Of a stretch of 64,000 nt of DNA, positions 27,170 to 36,397 are shown in pieces; the stretch's first letter is position 1, and each line of letters starts with the position of its first letter. The notes beneath the pieces were generated by a model that worked only from the letters and a program-made list of their open reading frames with translations, made no database searches and had not been told where the DNA came from. Location of the stretch: contig NZ_LACC01000011.1 of the NCBI RefSeq assembly GCF_000967965.1, forward strand, positions 1-64,000. The letters run 5' to 3'. The translations under genes were made by a program, and so were the position numbers. The stretch comes from Pseudomonas fluorescens (GTDB taxonomy: Bacteria; Pseudomonadota; Gammaproteobacteria; Pseudomonadales; Pseudomonadaceae).

Positions 27170-28195
27170 CTAGGCGGTCGTAATTCGACGCTGGCGCCGC
27201 GTGTCCAGCAGATGGACCATGACGCAGGCGTACAAGGTCACCAGGATGAACAGGCCCATGCGGATGGCGAAGGCGGTGTAGACATCCTTGCCCGCTGCAC
27301 TGTCCTGCACCGATTGGCCCAGCAGAATGATCAGGGTCGCCAGGCTGTTGAGCCAGAAACTCGGTGGTTGTCGGGTCCGGGCCAGTCCATAGAGTTTTCT
27401 GGACGCCAGCAAACCGAACAGCAACATCCACAGAAAGAACATCCACAGGTTGACGAACAGGCTCAGCGCGCACCAGAAAAGAATCGCCATCAGGCCACCG
27501 AGCAGAGTCGAGCCGAGCAATTCCTGGCCGGCGGTGCGGGCGCTGGTCGCGCAGCTTTGTTGGCCGAGGCTGACGGCTTTCATGATGATCGGCAGGTAAC
27601 TGGCCGGGTCGATCATGGCCAGCAGGAACGTCGGCAGCACCACCAGCGTGGCCCGTAGCGCCAGCCAACCGCTTTCGGTTGGAGTAAGGCTCGGGTCGGG
27701 TTTGGCCGCGGGGGCACTGGCGGGGTCGGGAAACAGCCAATGGCTGATGGTCAGCGTGGTGACGGCCAGGAACAAGCCTTTGACCAGGGCCACGATCACC
27801 TCAAGCGCCAGGTCGAATTCGGCGGTTCCGGCCGAACTGATCAAGGTCAGGCCCACCACCAGGAAAGTCGCTACCAGAGGGTTGCCGCCGCGCAGGCCAT
27901 AACCGAAGGCCAGGAACAGGCACAGTCCGACCAGCAACACGCCACTGAACGGGTAGTAACGCAGCAGAGGAATGAGCAGCAGGCCGGTCCCGGTGGTCAG
28001 CATCAGGATCAGGATCAGACCCAGGCTGGCCTTGAACGGCAACGGTCGGTTCATCGCCGCCAGCATCATCAGCGCCAGCATCGGCGAGAGGAACGGGATG
28101 GGCAGGGCCAGACCAAAGCTCGCCGCCAGGCACAGCGCCGTGCCGAAGCTCAGGCGCAGGGCGCGCTGAACCCGGGGCGGGCGCTCAATACGCAT
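27170..28195 (-). CDS. DUF2955 / aromatic-acid-exporter-type permease
   Basis: 341 aa with about ten hydrophobic segments in two halves separated by a Pro/Ala-rich loop (about residues 160-175), resembling the FUSC/AaeB-like exporters annotated as DUF2955. Likely the inner-membrane pump of a tripartite efflux system with the adaptor just upstream (28185-29303, overlapping by 11 bp) and the outer-membrane channel before that. Substrate unknown; aromatic acids or similar organic anions are inferred from the family. The start MRIERPPRVQRALRLSFG is well supported. Confidence 0.8.
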   Translation of the reverse strand: MRIERPPRVQRALRLSFGTALCLAASFGLALPIPFLSPMLALMMLAAMNRPLPFKASLGLILILMLTTGTGLLLIPLLRYYPFSGVLLVGLCLFLAFGYGLRGGNPLVATFLVVGLTLISSAGTAEFDLALEVIVALVKGLFLAVTTLTISHWLFPDPASAPAAKPDPSLTPTESGWLALRATLVVLPTFLLAMIDPASYLPIIMKAVSLGQQSCATSARTAGQELLGSTLLGGLMAILFWCALSLFVNLWMFFLWMLLFGLLASRKLYGLARTRQPPSFWLNSLATLIILLGQSVQDSAAGKDVYTAFAIRMGLFILVTLYACVMVHLLDTRRQRRITTA

Positions 28196-29303
28196 AGGAC
28201 AGCCAGCTCATCACGCGCAGGAACAGGCGACCCAGGATATTCAGCGGGTTACTTTCACTCGGGAACGCCATGACTTCGGCCTGCCCGCCGGACCGAATGC
28301 CTTGCGGGCCGGTCAACTCACCGGGCTCGAATTCGATGATGACCGGAAAGCGCTGGGCAGGGCGTAGCCAATCGCGGCTGTTCTCCACTTTCGGCAGGCT
28401 GCCCGGCTGGGTGGTCTGGCCGATATCAACGCCATAGCCAACGCTGCGCACATGGCCTTTGAAAATCTCCCCCGGCAGGGCGTCGAGGACGATGGATACC
28501 GGCGTCCCGGGCTGGACACTGCCCAGATTGTTTTCGGTCATGTCGGCGCTGATCCACACATCGTGGATGGCGATCAGAGTCATCACCGGAGCACCAGCGG
28601 CGGCGAACTGGCCGACATCGGTGCGCAGATCGGTGATCAGGCCGGCCGAGCGCGCGTGGACCTTCGTATTGCTCAAGTCCAGCTCGGCTTTTTCAAGGTT
28701 ACTGGCGGCACTGAGCAACTGGGCGTTTTCGCCTTCGTTACCGCCCTGTTGTTCGCGCGCACGTTGCACTTCGGCCTTGGCCGCGGCAACCTGGCTGATG
28801 GATTCTGACAGGGTGGCGCGGGATATCTCCAGGCGGCGCAGCGAGATGGTGCCCGGGTCTTCGCTGTACAGGCGTTCAAGCCGCTGGATGTCCTGGCGTG
28901 CCTTGAGCTCGTTGGCCTGGGACGCGCGCAGGGACGCTTGTTTGGAATCGACGCCGGCTGTGTTGGCGCCCACCTGGCGACGGGTCGACTCAAGGTCGGC
29001 GCGAGCGCGATCGACGGCAATCTGGTACTGCTCCGGATTGACTTCAAACAGCAATTCGCCGGCCTTGACGTCCTGGTTGTTGCGCACATGCACCTTGGTC
29101 ACCCGACCGGATACCTCGGCGGCCACCGGTACAATGAAGGCCTGCACCCGTGCCTGTTGCGTGTAGGGCGTGTAACGGTCGGCCATCAGGTACCAGACCA
29201 GACTCAGGATGATCAGCAGCACCACCCAATTGATCGCTTTTTTCGCAGGGTCGGCGGCGGGTGCCGGGGCTTTCTCGTCGGCCGGTAGTTGGCTGTCAGT
29301 CAT
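28185..29303 (-). CDS. HlyD/EmrA-type membrane-fusion adaptor
   Basis: Periplasmic adaptor linking the DUF2955 pump to the outer-membrane channel. 372 aa: short cytoplasmic tail, one transmembrane helix (INWVVLLIILSLVWYLMAD), the split biotinyl-lipoyl domain (VPVAAEVSGRVTKVHV ... GLITDLRTDVGQFAAAG), an alpha-helical hairpin between its halves, and a beta-barrel with GTPVSIVLDALPG. ATG at 29303 follows an AAGGA site; GTG at 29309 is an alternative. The 5' end overlaps the 3' end of the channel gene by 8 nt. Confidence 0.88.
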   Translation of the reverse strand: MTDSQLPADEKAPAPAADPAKKAINWVVLLIILSLVWYLMADRYTPYTQQARVQAFIVPVAAEVSGRVTKVHVRNNQDVKAGELLFEVNPEQYQIAVDRARADLESTRRQVGANTAGVDSKQASLRASQANELKARQDIQRLERLYSEDPGTISLRRLEISRATLSESISQVAAAKAEVQRAREQQGGNEGENAQLLSAASNLEKAELDLSNTKVHARSAGLITDLRTDVGQFAAAGAPVMTLIAIHDVWISADMTENNLGSVQPGTPVSIVLDALPGEIFKGHVRSVGYGVDIGQTTQPGSLPKVENSRDWLRPAQRFPVIIEFEPGELTGPQGIRSGGQAEVMAFPSESNPLNILGRLFLRVMSWLSYAY

Positions 29304-30807
29304 GGGCACTTTCCTTCGGTTCGTCGAGCAGATCGCCCCAATCGGTCCGTTCTTGCATTTGTTTGCGGGTGGCCGGGTCGACCATCGGCTGGTCGCTGTA
29401 CCAACCTCCGCCCAAAGCCTTGTAGAGGGCGATCAGGCTGTTGACGGCGGTGCCACGGTTGACCAGGTAGATATCCTGCTGGGCAAACAGGGCCCGCTGG
29501 GCATCCAGCACGCGCTGGAAATCCGAATAGCCTTCCCGGTATTGGGCGTTGGCCAGGGTCACCGAACGTTCGGCGGCCACCGATGCATCGCTGAGGATAA
29601 GGTCGCGCTCCAGCGCCTTGATCAAGCCAGTCGCGGCATCGTCGGCCTCACGGGCCGCCTGGCGCACACTGTCCTGGTAGATAACGATCAATTGCTGCAA
29701 GCGAGCGTCCTGCACGCGAACGTTGTTGGTGATTCGGCCGTGGTCGAAGATGTCCCAGCGCAGACTGGGGCCGGCCACGAAGTCGAGGGTATTGGGCGCA
29801 GCGTTGAGCGAGCTGGCGGACCAGACGATGCTGCCCAGCAGGCTGATGGAGGGGTACAGGTCGGACTCGGCCACACCGATCAATGCCGACTGCGCCGCCA
29901 CTTGCAGTTCGGCAGCACGAACATCGGGGCGCCGTACCAGCAGGTTGGCCGGCACATCCTGCAAGACCGCAGTATCGAGCAGCGGCACTAAGCCGGTGTT
30001 GCGATTGAGGTCAGGGATCGAGCCGGGTGGCTGGCCGATCAGGGTGGACAACGCATTGCGCAGGCTCGCCACCTGGCTCTCGAACTCCGGGATGGTGCTC
30101 AGGGTACCCAGGTACTGGGTCTTGGCTTGTTGCAGGTCGAGTTCGGCTTCGGCCCCACTGTTGAACAGGCGCTCGGTGATCTCGTAGCTGCGTTTTTGCA
30201 ATTTTGCGTTACTGCGGGCGATGGCCAGGCGCGCCTCGGCGGTGCGCAAGGCGTAGTAGTTTTGCGCCAGTTGCGCGTGCAACAGCACCAAGGCATTTTC
30301 ATAGTTGGCCTGGGCGGCAAACCAGGAGGCGTCGGCCGACTCGATGGCACGACTGAAACGCCCCCAGAAATCCAGCTCCCAGCCGATATCGAAGCCGACG
30401 CTGTGTTGCCAGAAATGCGTGTCCTGAGGGTTGGCGCCGCCCGATTGTCGACGGTTCAGGTACAGGCTGTCGGCGCTGGCCTGCTGCAATTGCGGGTAGC
30501 GGCCGGCCAGTGCGATGCCCAATTGTGCGCGGGACTCCATGACCCGCAGGCCAGCGACGTGCAGGTCTGGGTTGTGGGCATCGGCTTCGGTCATCAAATG
30601 GTCCAGCACCGGGTCGTTGAACACGCGCCACCATTGGCGGCTGTCAGGTTGCGCGTGTTGTTGGCCGGCGATCTCCAGGGCCGGGCTGTTCCAGTGGTCG
30701 ACCCAGGGCTGGGCCGGCGACTGGAAATCCGGGCCCAGTTGCACGCAGCCCCCCAGAACGACGGTGCCACAGAGCAGGAGCCGGCTGATGCGAGCAGGGC
30801 GTGGCAT
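29296..30807 (-). CDS. OprM/NodT-family outer-membrane efflux lipoprotein
   Basis: TolC-like trimeric channel. 503 aa with a lipoprotein signal (lipobox GTVVLGGC, acylated Cys at about 21) and two repeated efflux-protein halves, with the usual motifs SAESADASWFAA-type (first) and SYLALYKALGGGW-type near the C-terminus (NSLIALYKALGGGW). Start at 30807 follows GGAG; the open frame extends to 30930 but that part repeats the reverse of the neighbouring gene's tail. Third component of the tripartite set. Confidence 0.9.
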   Translation of the reverse strand: MPRPARISRLLLCGTVVLGGCVQLGPDFQSPAQPWVDHWNSPALEIAGQQHAQPDSRQWWRVFNDPVLDHLMTEADAHNPDLHVAGLRVMESRAQLGIALAGRYPQLQQASADSLYLNRRQSGGANPQDTHFWQHSVGFDIGWELDFWGRFSRAIESADASWFAAQANYENALVLLHAQLAQNYYALRTAEARLAIARSNAKLQKRSYEITERLFNSGAEAELDLQQAKTQYLGTLSTIPEFESQVASLRNALSTLIGQPPGSIPDLNRNTGLVPLLDTAVLQDVPANLLVRRPDVRAAELQVAAQSALIGVAESDLYPSISLLGSIVWSASSLNAAPNTLDFVAGPSLRWDIFDHGRITNNVRVQDARLQQLIVIYQDSVRQAAREADDAATGLIKALERDLILSDASVAAERSVTLANAQYREGYSDFQRVLDAQRALFAQQDIYLVNRGTAVNSLIALYKALGGGWYSDQPMVDPATRKQMQERTDWGDLLDEPKESAHD

Positions 30808-30821
30808 CAAGCGCAAACTCC

Positions 30822-31979
30822 TCAAACAGGACGCTGGTCGTTCATTGCCTCTGTCTTCGGTGTCTCGTTCAACGCCTCGATCTCGGGTGTCTCGTTCATT
30901 GCCTCGACAGTCGGTTGGTCCTGGACCCACTGCCAGAACAGCTGGTAGCCCACCGCCAGCGCAACCGGCCCGATGAACAAACCGATGAAGCCGCCGCTTA
31001 CCATGCCGCCCAGGGCGCCAATCAGAATCACCGGCATGGGTACATCGACGCCACGACCCAGCATCAACGGCTTGAGGACGTTGTCGGCCATCCCGGCGAT
31101 CAGGCTGTAGATGCCAAACACGACAGTGCCCAAGGTGGTGCCGTCGGTGGCGAAGACATAGGCGATCACCGGGATGGTCACCAGAAGTACCGGCAATTGC
31201 ATGATCCCCATCAGCAGCGCCACCATGGCCAGCAGCCCGGCACCGGGAACGCCCATGAGCACGAAGCCCACGCCAACCAGCAACATCTGAATGAACGCGA
31301 TGCCCACCACGCCCTGGGCGACCGCGCGGATGGTTGCAGTGCAGAGTTCGGTAATGCGAGGGCCACGCTCTGGACCGGAAAGGCGCGAGGTGATGGCCAT
31401 GGCGCTTCTTTCGCCGTTTTCGCCATAGGCCATGAGCACGCCGGCAATGATCAGGGCGCCGATGAACAACAGAAAGCCCACGCCAACGTCGGCCATTTTG
31501 CCCAACAAGGTCAGGCCGACAGACTTGATATAGGGCATCACCTTCATCACCACGCTGCTCATGTCGGTGGCAGCCTGCATCCAGTAGCCGTAGAGCGGTT
31601 TGCCAATGAGCGGCAGGGAAGCGATTTTTTCGCTGGGGAGCGGAATCTGCATCGTATCGGACTTGAGGATCGCCAGGGTGCCCTGGACCGATTCACTGAT
31701 CGAGGTGCCCAGCAGGTAGATCGGCACCATCAGCAAAGCCAGGGCGACCACCACGATCAGGGTGGCGGCACGACCGTCCTTGTTGACCAGTTTGCGCTTG
31801 ATGAGCCCATGCAGCGGATACAGGGTGATGGCCAGAATCATTGCCCAGAGCATGAGGTTGAGGAAAGGGTGGAAAATCTGGAAGCAGAACAGTACCAGCA
31901 CCGTAATCAACCCGGCACGAATCAGCACGTCGAGCAAACCACCGGACAGTGCTCTAGCAGAAATGTTAGTGCGCAACAT
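30822..31979 (-). CDS. AI-2E/PerM-family transporter
   Basis: 385 aa with about eight transmembrane segments and the family pattern ending in ILIGALGGMVSGGFIGLFIGPVALAVGYQLFW. The family contains proposed quorum-signal exporters and Na+/H+ antiporters; substrate unknown here. ATG at 31979 follows AAGGAG. Stop is 14 bp before the channel gene, so probably first in a four-gene efflux operon. Odd: the C-terminus ends in a tandem repeat NETPxxEAxx encoded by 27-bp DNA repeats (30840-30908). Confidence 0.85.
   Translation of the reverse strand: MLRTNISARALSGGLLDVLIRAGLITVLVLFCFQIFHPFLNLMLWAMILAITLYPLHGLIKRKLVNKDGRAATLIVVVALALLMVPIYLLGTSISESVQGTLAILKSDTMQIPLPSEKIASLPLIGKPLYGYWMQAATDMSSVVMKVMPYIKSVGLTLLGKMADVGVGFLLFIGALIIAGVLMAYGENGERSAMAITSRLSGPERGPRITELCTATIRAVAQGVVGIAFIQMLLVGVGFVLMGVPGAGLLAMVALLMGIMQLPVLLVTIPVIAYVFATDGTTLGTVVFGIYSLIAGMADNVLKPLMLGRGVDVPMPVILIGALGGMVSGGFIGLFIGPVALAVGYQLFWQWVQDQPTVEAMNETPEIEALNETPKTEAMNDQRPV
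30840..30908 (-). repeat. 27-bp tandem repeat encoding an acidic tail
   Basis: About two and a half imperfect 27-bp units, each ending GGTGTCTCGTTCA on the plus strand. They encode the nine-residue unit NETPxxEAx at the end of the PerM-type protein. The period is a multiple of three, so copy-number changes keep the frame. Confidence 0.75.
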
Positions 31980-32076
31980 TGTCGAACTCCTTGCTGTGTC
32001 ACACAGGTTAGCCAGGCCGTTGAAGTTCAACTCTCCCCTACTTAGTGAATCCATAAAGCAAATCGACGGACAGCCG

Positions 32077-32373
32077 TCAAAGCGTTAAAAACCCATAACG
32101 CCTTACTTTAAGTAGAGAAAACTTCAACGAGGTACCTACCAAAAACCCAATAGGTAACAGGGTGGTTTGTAGTATAGGAGCAGTCGTATATTCCGCCTGT
32201 TTATACCGGCTGGAATTCTGCTGCAGTTGATGGAGTCCGCTGCGAGCCATTGCCTGAAGCGGTTTGGAATCTGAACCAATGGCTCTCTTTTCTCTACCGG
32301 GCATTAGCCGTTGCAGCGGGCTGATCAGGATAATTGCCAACTGTCGCACCCGTCGCAAGAAAATAATCCTCAT
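32077..32373 (-). CDS. Possible small protein, unrecognised
   Basis: 98 codons, basic (MRIIFLRRVRQLAII start) with one short hydrophobic stretch (TTLLPIGFLVGTSL). No Shine-Dalgarno sequence before the ATG and no family I recognise. It could be a chance frame in the upstream region of the efflux operon. Confidence 0.2.
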   Translation of the reverse strand: MRIIFLRRVRQLAIILISPLQRLMPGREKRAIGSDSKPLQAMARSGLHQLQQNSSRYKQAEYTTAPILQTTLLPIGFLVGTSLKFSLLKVRRYGFLTL

Positions 32374-32390
32374 TAATTATCAATAATTAA
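32373..32390. promoter_or_regulatory. AT-rich palindrome
   Basis: TTAATTAT and ATAATTAA separated by two bases. Operator-like, about 160 bp before the LysR gene and 390 bp before the PerM gene. Regulator unknown. Confidence 0.4.
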
Positions 32391-32546
32391 GGTTTGTGAC
32401 ACGCTTGGTTTTTACGGTGCAGACGCTAGAGTGCAGTAGCCCAATGATCTATCTGATGGTCGCGCGCCCAACTATGTTGTTGAACATTTGCGATTAAAAT
32501 TCCGGTCTTCGGTTGCGATTTATCTATCTGAAATGAGGACAGGCCC

Positions 32547-33449
32547 ATGGACCGCTTCCAGGAAATGCAGGTCTTCGCTGCTGTCGCCAAGGAGCAGGGA
32601 TTTTCGGCGGCGGCGCGGGGTTTGGGTCTGTCGGCGGCCAGCGTTACCCGGGCGGTAGCGGCGCTTGAGAAGCGAATTGGCACACAACTGCTCACGCGTA
32701 CGACGCGAAGTGTGTACTTGAGTGAGGCCGGCCAGCGATATCTGGAGGACTGTCGGAGAATTCTCGCCGAGGTGCAGGAAGCCGAGGACTCTGCTGCGGG
32801 CAGCCATATCTATCCCCGTGGGCAACTGACCATCACCGCACCGGTCTTGTTTGGCGAGCTGTTTGTCACGCCGTTGATGGTGAATTATCTGACGCAATTC
32901 CCCGAGGTCTGCATCAATGCGCTGCTGGTGGACCGGGTGGTGAGCGTGGTCGAGGAGGGCGTCGATGTGGCCATCCGCATCGGCGAACTCCCCGACAGCA
33001 ACCAGCATGCGATCCGCGTGGGCGAGGTGCGGCGGGTGATCTGCGCCTCGCCACAGTTTCTGGCCAGCCATGGTCGGCCCAGGCATCCCCGGGAACTGGC
33101 CCAGGCGCCGATTATCGCGACCTCGGCTATCGGCCAACTCAGGAGTTGGCCATTCATTGAAGACGGCGAAACCCTGAGTGTCCGGGCTGAACCGCGACTG
33201 GTGGTGACGGCCAATCAGGCGGCCATCACGGCAGCCTGTCTGGGGTTGGGATTCACGCGAGTACTGTCTTATCAAGTGGCGAGCAAGGTGGCCGCCGGCG
33301 AGCTGGAAATCATTCTGGCCGACTTCGAGTTGCCGCCGTTGCCTATCCATGTGGTCTATCAGGGCGGGCGCAAAGCGCCGGCTCGGGTGCGCAGTTTTGT
33401 CGATTTCGCGGTGAAGACCCTGCGCGAGCATCCGGCGCTCAAGCGTTGA
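32547..33449 (+). CDS. LysR-family transcriptional regulator
   Basis: 300 aa: N-terminal winged helix-turn-helix (MDRFQEMQVFAAVAKEQGFSAAAR then LGLSAASVTRAVAALEKRIG) and a periplasmic-binding-like effector domain. Resembles the large CrgA/DhcR-like group with a 'RRVICASPQFL' segment. Followed by a glutathione transferase gene with a perfect 11-bp-arm palindrome between them, so it probably controls that gene and the oxidoreductase behind it. Effector unknown. Confidence 0.9.
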   Translation: MDRFQEMQVFAAVAKEQGFSAAARGLGLSAASVTRAVAALEKRIGTQLLTRTTRSVYLSEAGQRYLEDCRRILAEVQEAEDSAAGSHIYPRGQLTITAPVLFGELFVTPLMVNYLTQFPEVCINALLVDRVVSVVEEGVDVAIRIGELPDSNQHAIRVGEVRRVICASPQFLASHGRPRHPRELAQAPIIATSAIGQLRSWPFIEDGETLSVRAEPRLVVTANQAAITAACLGLGFTRVLSYQVASKVAAGELEIILADFELPPLPIHVVYQGGRKAPARVRSFVDFAVKTLREHPALKR

Positions 33450-33472
33450 ATTATTTCAGTCACTGAAATAAT
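33450..33472. promoter_or_regulatory. Palindromic operator candidate (T-N11-A)
   Basis: Arms ATTATTTCAGT and ACTGAAATAAT separated by one base. The centre contains the LysR-type T-N11-A pattern (TTCAGTCACTGAA). Starts one base after the LysR stop and lies about 95 bp before the transferase gene. No T-run, so not a terminator. Confidence 0.6.
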
Positions 33473-33567
33473 GGATTGCGTTGGCTGGTGATTCTGTTGG
33501 TTTTGATGTGAGTAGAAGATACGACCACCTTTCTCCTGAACAGCAGCACTCACCCGAGGTCTCGACC

Positions 33568-34194
33568 ATGCAAGCGATCAAGCTCTACAACTTCCCACGT
33601 TCCGGCCACGCCCATCGTGTCGAGTTGATGCTGGCCCTGCTGAAACTGCCGACCGAATTGATCTTCGTTGACCTCGCCAAGGGCGAACACAAGCAACCGG
33701 CGTTCCTCGCGCTCAATGCGTTCGGTCAGGTGCCGGTGATTGATGATCAGGGCGTGGTGTTGGCCGACTCCAACGCGATTCTGGTTTACCTGGCGCAAAA
33801 GTATGGCAATGGTCGCTGGCTGCCGGCTGATCCGGTAGGGGCCGCCAAGGTCCAGCGCTGGTTGTCGGTGGCTGCCGGTCCGATTGCCTTCGGCCCTGCC
33901 CGGGCAAGATTGATCACCGTGTTTGGCGCGTCTTACAACGCTGCGGAAGTGATTGCCTATGCCCATACCGTGCTCAAAGTGATCGATCACGAACTGGCCA
34001 ATACGCCGTATCTGGCCGGCACTGAGCCGACGATTGCCGATGTCGCCGCCTACAGCTACATCGCCCACGCGCCTGAGGGCAATGTGTCGCTGGACGAGTA
34101 CGCCAACATTCGCGCCTGGCTGGCCCGCATCGAAGCCTTGCCAGGTTTTGTCGGCATGCCGCGCACCGTCGCCGGTCTGCAAAAAACTGCCTGA
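33568..34194 (+). CDS. Glutathione S-transferase family protein
   Basis: 208 aa: N-terminal thioredoxin-like domain ([20 protein letters not shown] with the Ser of the GST active site; [21 protein letters not shown]) and C-terminal helical domain ([19 protein letters not shown]). Conjugates or reduces substrates with glutathione; substrate unknown. Start at 33568 is supported by alignment; the frame is open upstream. 63 bp before the next gene, so likely co-transcribed. Confidence 0.9.
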   Translation: MQAIKLYNFPRSGHAHRVELMLALLKLPTELIFVDLAKGEHKQPAFLALNAFGQVPVIDDQGVVLADSNAILVYLAQKYGNGRWLPADPVGAAKVQRWLSVAAGPIAFGPARARLITVFGASYNAAEVIAYAHTVLKVIDHELANTPYLAGTEPTIADVAAYSYIAHAPEGNVSLDEYANIRAWLARIEALPGFVGMPRTVAGLQKTA

Positions 34195-34257
34195 TGCTGG
34201 TGGCCCGGTGTTGTCGGGCCACCCCGTACTGCGCCAGTGGCGCAAGGGAGAAACCGT

Positions 34258-36288
34258 ATGGACCGTTCACCCTGGCATGCCGGCGAGAAACAACTGCAGG
34301 CACATGTGGGCGTTGCCGAACGAATGGAGGCGTTCGGTCGTAAGGTGATTCGCAGCGAGATGCCGGACCAGCACCGCACCTTCTATCAGCAATTGCCGTT
34401 CATGCTGTACGCAGCGGTGGATGCCGACGATCATCCCTGGGCCAGCATCCTTGAAGGTCAGCCCGGTTTCGCACACTCGCCAGAACCTGGCTTGCTGCAA
34501 TTTCGCAGCCTGCCGGCCTTTGATGATCCCGCGCAGTTGAGCGATGGCTCGGCCATTGGCCTGTTGGGCATCGAGTTGCATACCCGCCGCCGCAACCGCA
34601 TCAATGGGCATGTCCGTGCCATGACCGCGGGCGGTTTCGCGGTGACGGTGGACCAGTCCTTCGGCAATTGCCCGCAGTACATTCAGTTGCGCCAGTTTCG
34701 CTCGGTGCCGCTGGCCGATCCCTCGACGCGTGTCTCCCAGCATTTCAACGAACTGGATGACGCGGCCAAAGCCATGATCGCTGAGTCGGACACGTTCTTC
34801 GTTGCCAGTTATGTGGATGTCGATGGCAAGCGTTCGGTGGATGTTTCTCACCGTGGCGGTCAGGCCGGTTTCGTACAGGTGGAAGGCAATCGCCTGACCA
34901 TTCCGGATTTCGCCGGCAACCTGCATTTCAACACCCTAGGCAACCTGCTGCTCAATCCCCGGGCCGGGTTGTTGTTCATCGATTTCAATACCGGTGATTT
35001 GCTGCAGCTCCGTGGGCGCACCGAAATCATCCTTGATGGTCCTCAGGTCGAGGCGTTCCAGGGAGCCGAGCGCCTGTGGACAATCGATGTCGAGCAGGTG
35101 GTCCGTCGCCCGGCTGCCCTGTCGTTGCGCTGGCGCTTCGACGGTGTTTCACCTACCAGCTTGCTCACCGGCACATGGGAGCAGGCCAAGGCGCGTTTGC
35201 AGGCCAAGGCCTTGGGCGATCAATGGCGGCCGTTGCGGGTGACGCGGATTGAAGCGCAAAGCCACAGCATTCGCTCGATTTACCTGGAGCCTGCCGATGA
35301 AGCAGGGTTGCCACTGTTCCAGGCCGGGCAGCATCTACCCCTGCGCTTCAACATTGACGGCGATGTGCACATCCGCACGTACAGTTTGTCGAGTGCACCG
35401 TCCGATGATTTTTTCCGCATCAGCGTGAAGCGTGACGGAAGGGTGTCTACGCATTTGCATGAGCAGATTCGTGTCGGCGACTTATTGGAAGCGCGGGCGC
35501 CGCAAGGGCATTTCACCGTGGCGCCCCATGAGCGTCGGCCATTGGTGTTGCTGGCGGCCGGAGTCGGCATCACGCCGTTGTTGTCGATGCTGCGGGAGGT
35601 GGTTTACCAGGGATTGCGCACCCGCCGTATCCGGCCGACATGGTTCATCCAGAGTTCGCGCACGCTGGCCGAGCAGCCGTTTCACCGGGAGCTGGATCGC
35701 TTGCTTGAGGATGCCGGGGACGCGGTGCGGGTGGTGCGTTTGCTCAGTCAACCGGAAGCCGAGGCGATACAAGGAGAGGACTTCGACCTCAGTGGACGGA
35801 TCGACGTCGCGCTGCTCAAGAATCTGCTGACAGTCGAGGACTACGATCAGCTGGATTTTGTCGTCTGTGGTCCCGGGAGTTTTACCCAGGCGCTGTACGA
35901 CGGCTTGCGCGAGTTGGACATTCGCGATTCGCGGATTCACGCCGAAACCTTCGGCCCGTCCACCTTGCGCCGGCGACCGGACCCCGATGCGGTGGTGATC
36001 GAGCAACCGCCAGCCGCAACCACGTCCGTGCCCGTAGTGTTCCAGCGTTCGGCCAAGGAAGCGCGCTGGCAGCCAGACGGCGGCAGCTTGCTGGAGTTGG
36101 CGGAAAGCCGTGGCCTGCGCCCGGAATTCAGTTGTCGTGGCGGCTCCTGCGGCACCTGCAAGACGCGCTTGATCAGCGGTCAGGTGCATTACCCACTGCC
36201 GCCAGCCGAGGTGCCGGATGACGGACAGGTGCTGATTTGCTGTGCGATTCCGGCGCAGGGGGCACAGCCGTTGGTACTCGATATCTGA
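34258..36288 (+). CDS. Fusion oxidoreductase: PNPOx-like + ferredoxin reductase + 2Fe-2S
   Basis: 676 aa in three parts. Residues about 1-300: pyridoxamine-phosphate-oxidase-like FMN-binding split barrel. About 315-560: FAD/NAD(P) reductase with RTYSLSSAPS, AAGVGITPLLSML and CGPGSFTQALYDGL. About 595-676: plant-type ferredoxin with cluster cysteines in FSCRGGSCGTC and a fourth in the LICCAIP segment. Electrons could flow NAD(P)H to FAD to 2Fe-2S and to a flavin or substrate in the N-terminal part. Follows AAGGGAG. With the LysR and GST genes it suggests a detoxification unit; substrate not known. Confidence 0.88.
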   Translation: MDRSPWHAGEKQLQAHVGVAERMEAFGRKVIRSEMPDQHRTFYQQLPFMLYAAVDADDHPWASILEGQPGFAHSPEPGLLQFRSLPAFDDPAQLSDGSAIGLLGIELHTRRRNRINGHVRAMTAGGFAVTVDQSFGNCPQYIQLRQFRSVPLADPSTRVSQHFNELDDAAKAMIAESDTFFVASYVDVDGKRSVDVSHRGGQAGFVQVEGNRLTIPDFAGNLHFNTLGNLLLNPRAGLLFIDFNTGDLLQLRGRTEIILDGPQVEAFQGAERLWTIDVEQVVRRPAALSLRWRFDGVSPTSLLTGTWEQAKARLQAKALGDQWRPLRVTRIEAQSHSIRSIYLEPADEAGLPLFQAGQHLPLRFNIDGDVHIRTYSLSSAPSDDFFRISVKRDGRVSTHLHEQIRVGDLLEARAPQGHFTVAPHERRPLVLLAAGVGITPLLSMLREVVYQGLRTRRIRPTWFIQSSRTLAEQPFHRELDRLLEDAGDAVRVVRLLSQPEAEAIQGEDFDLSGRIDVALLKNLLTVEDYDQLDFVVCGPGSFTQALYDGLRELDIRDSRIHAETFGPSTLRRRPDPDAVVIEQPPAATTSVPVVFQRSAKEARWQPDGGSLLELAESRGLRPEFSCRGGSCGTCKTRLISGQVHYPLPPAEVPDDGQVLICCAIPAQGAQPLVLDI

Positions 36289-36350
36289 AGATCATTGCAG
36301 GCGAACATTGCCCGTCGGTCGATGGCTGGGTAGGGTAGTGAGCAGAACGA

Positions 36351-36376
36351 AAAAGGGCCGCAGAGGCCCTTTCTGC
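36351..36376 (+). terminator. Probable terminator after the fusion oxidoreductase
   Basis: AAAGGGCC (36352-36359) and GGCCCTTT (36365-36372) with a five-base loop; the following T-run is short. Lies 60 bp past the stop and just before the next gene's start. Confidence 0.6.
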
Positions 36377-36397
36377 ATTTCAGGAACAGGCGTTTCA

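Larger units (their letters stand above)
31980..32546. other. 567-bp intergenic region before the LysR gene
   Basis: Divergent promoter region of the efflux operon (left) and the LysR gene (right). AT-rich compared with its surroundings. Holds an AT-rich palindrome (32373-32390) and one 98-codon open frame on the minus strand (32077-32373) without a visible ribosome site. I see no RNA gene or mobile element. Confidence 0.6.
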
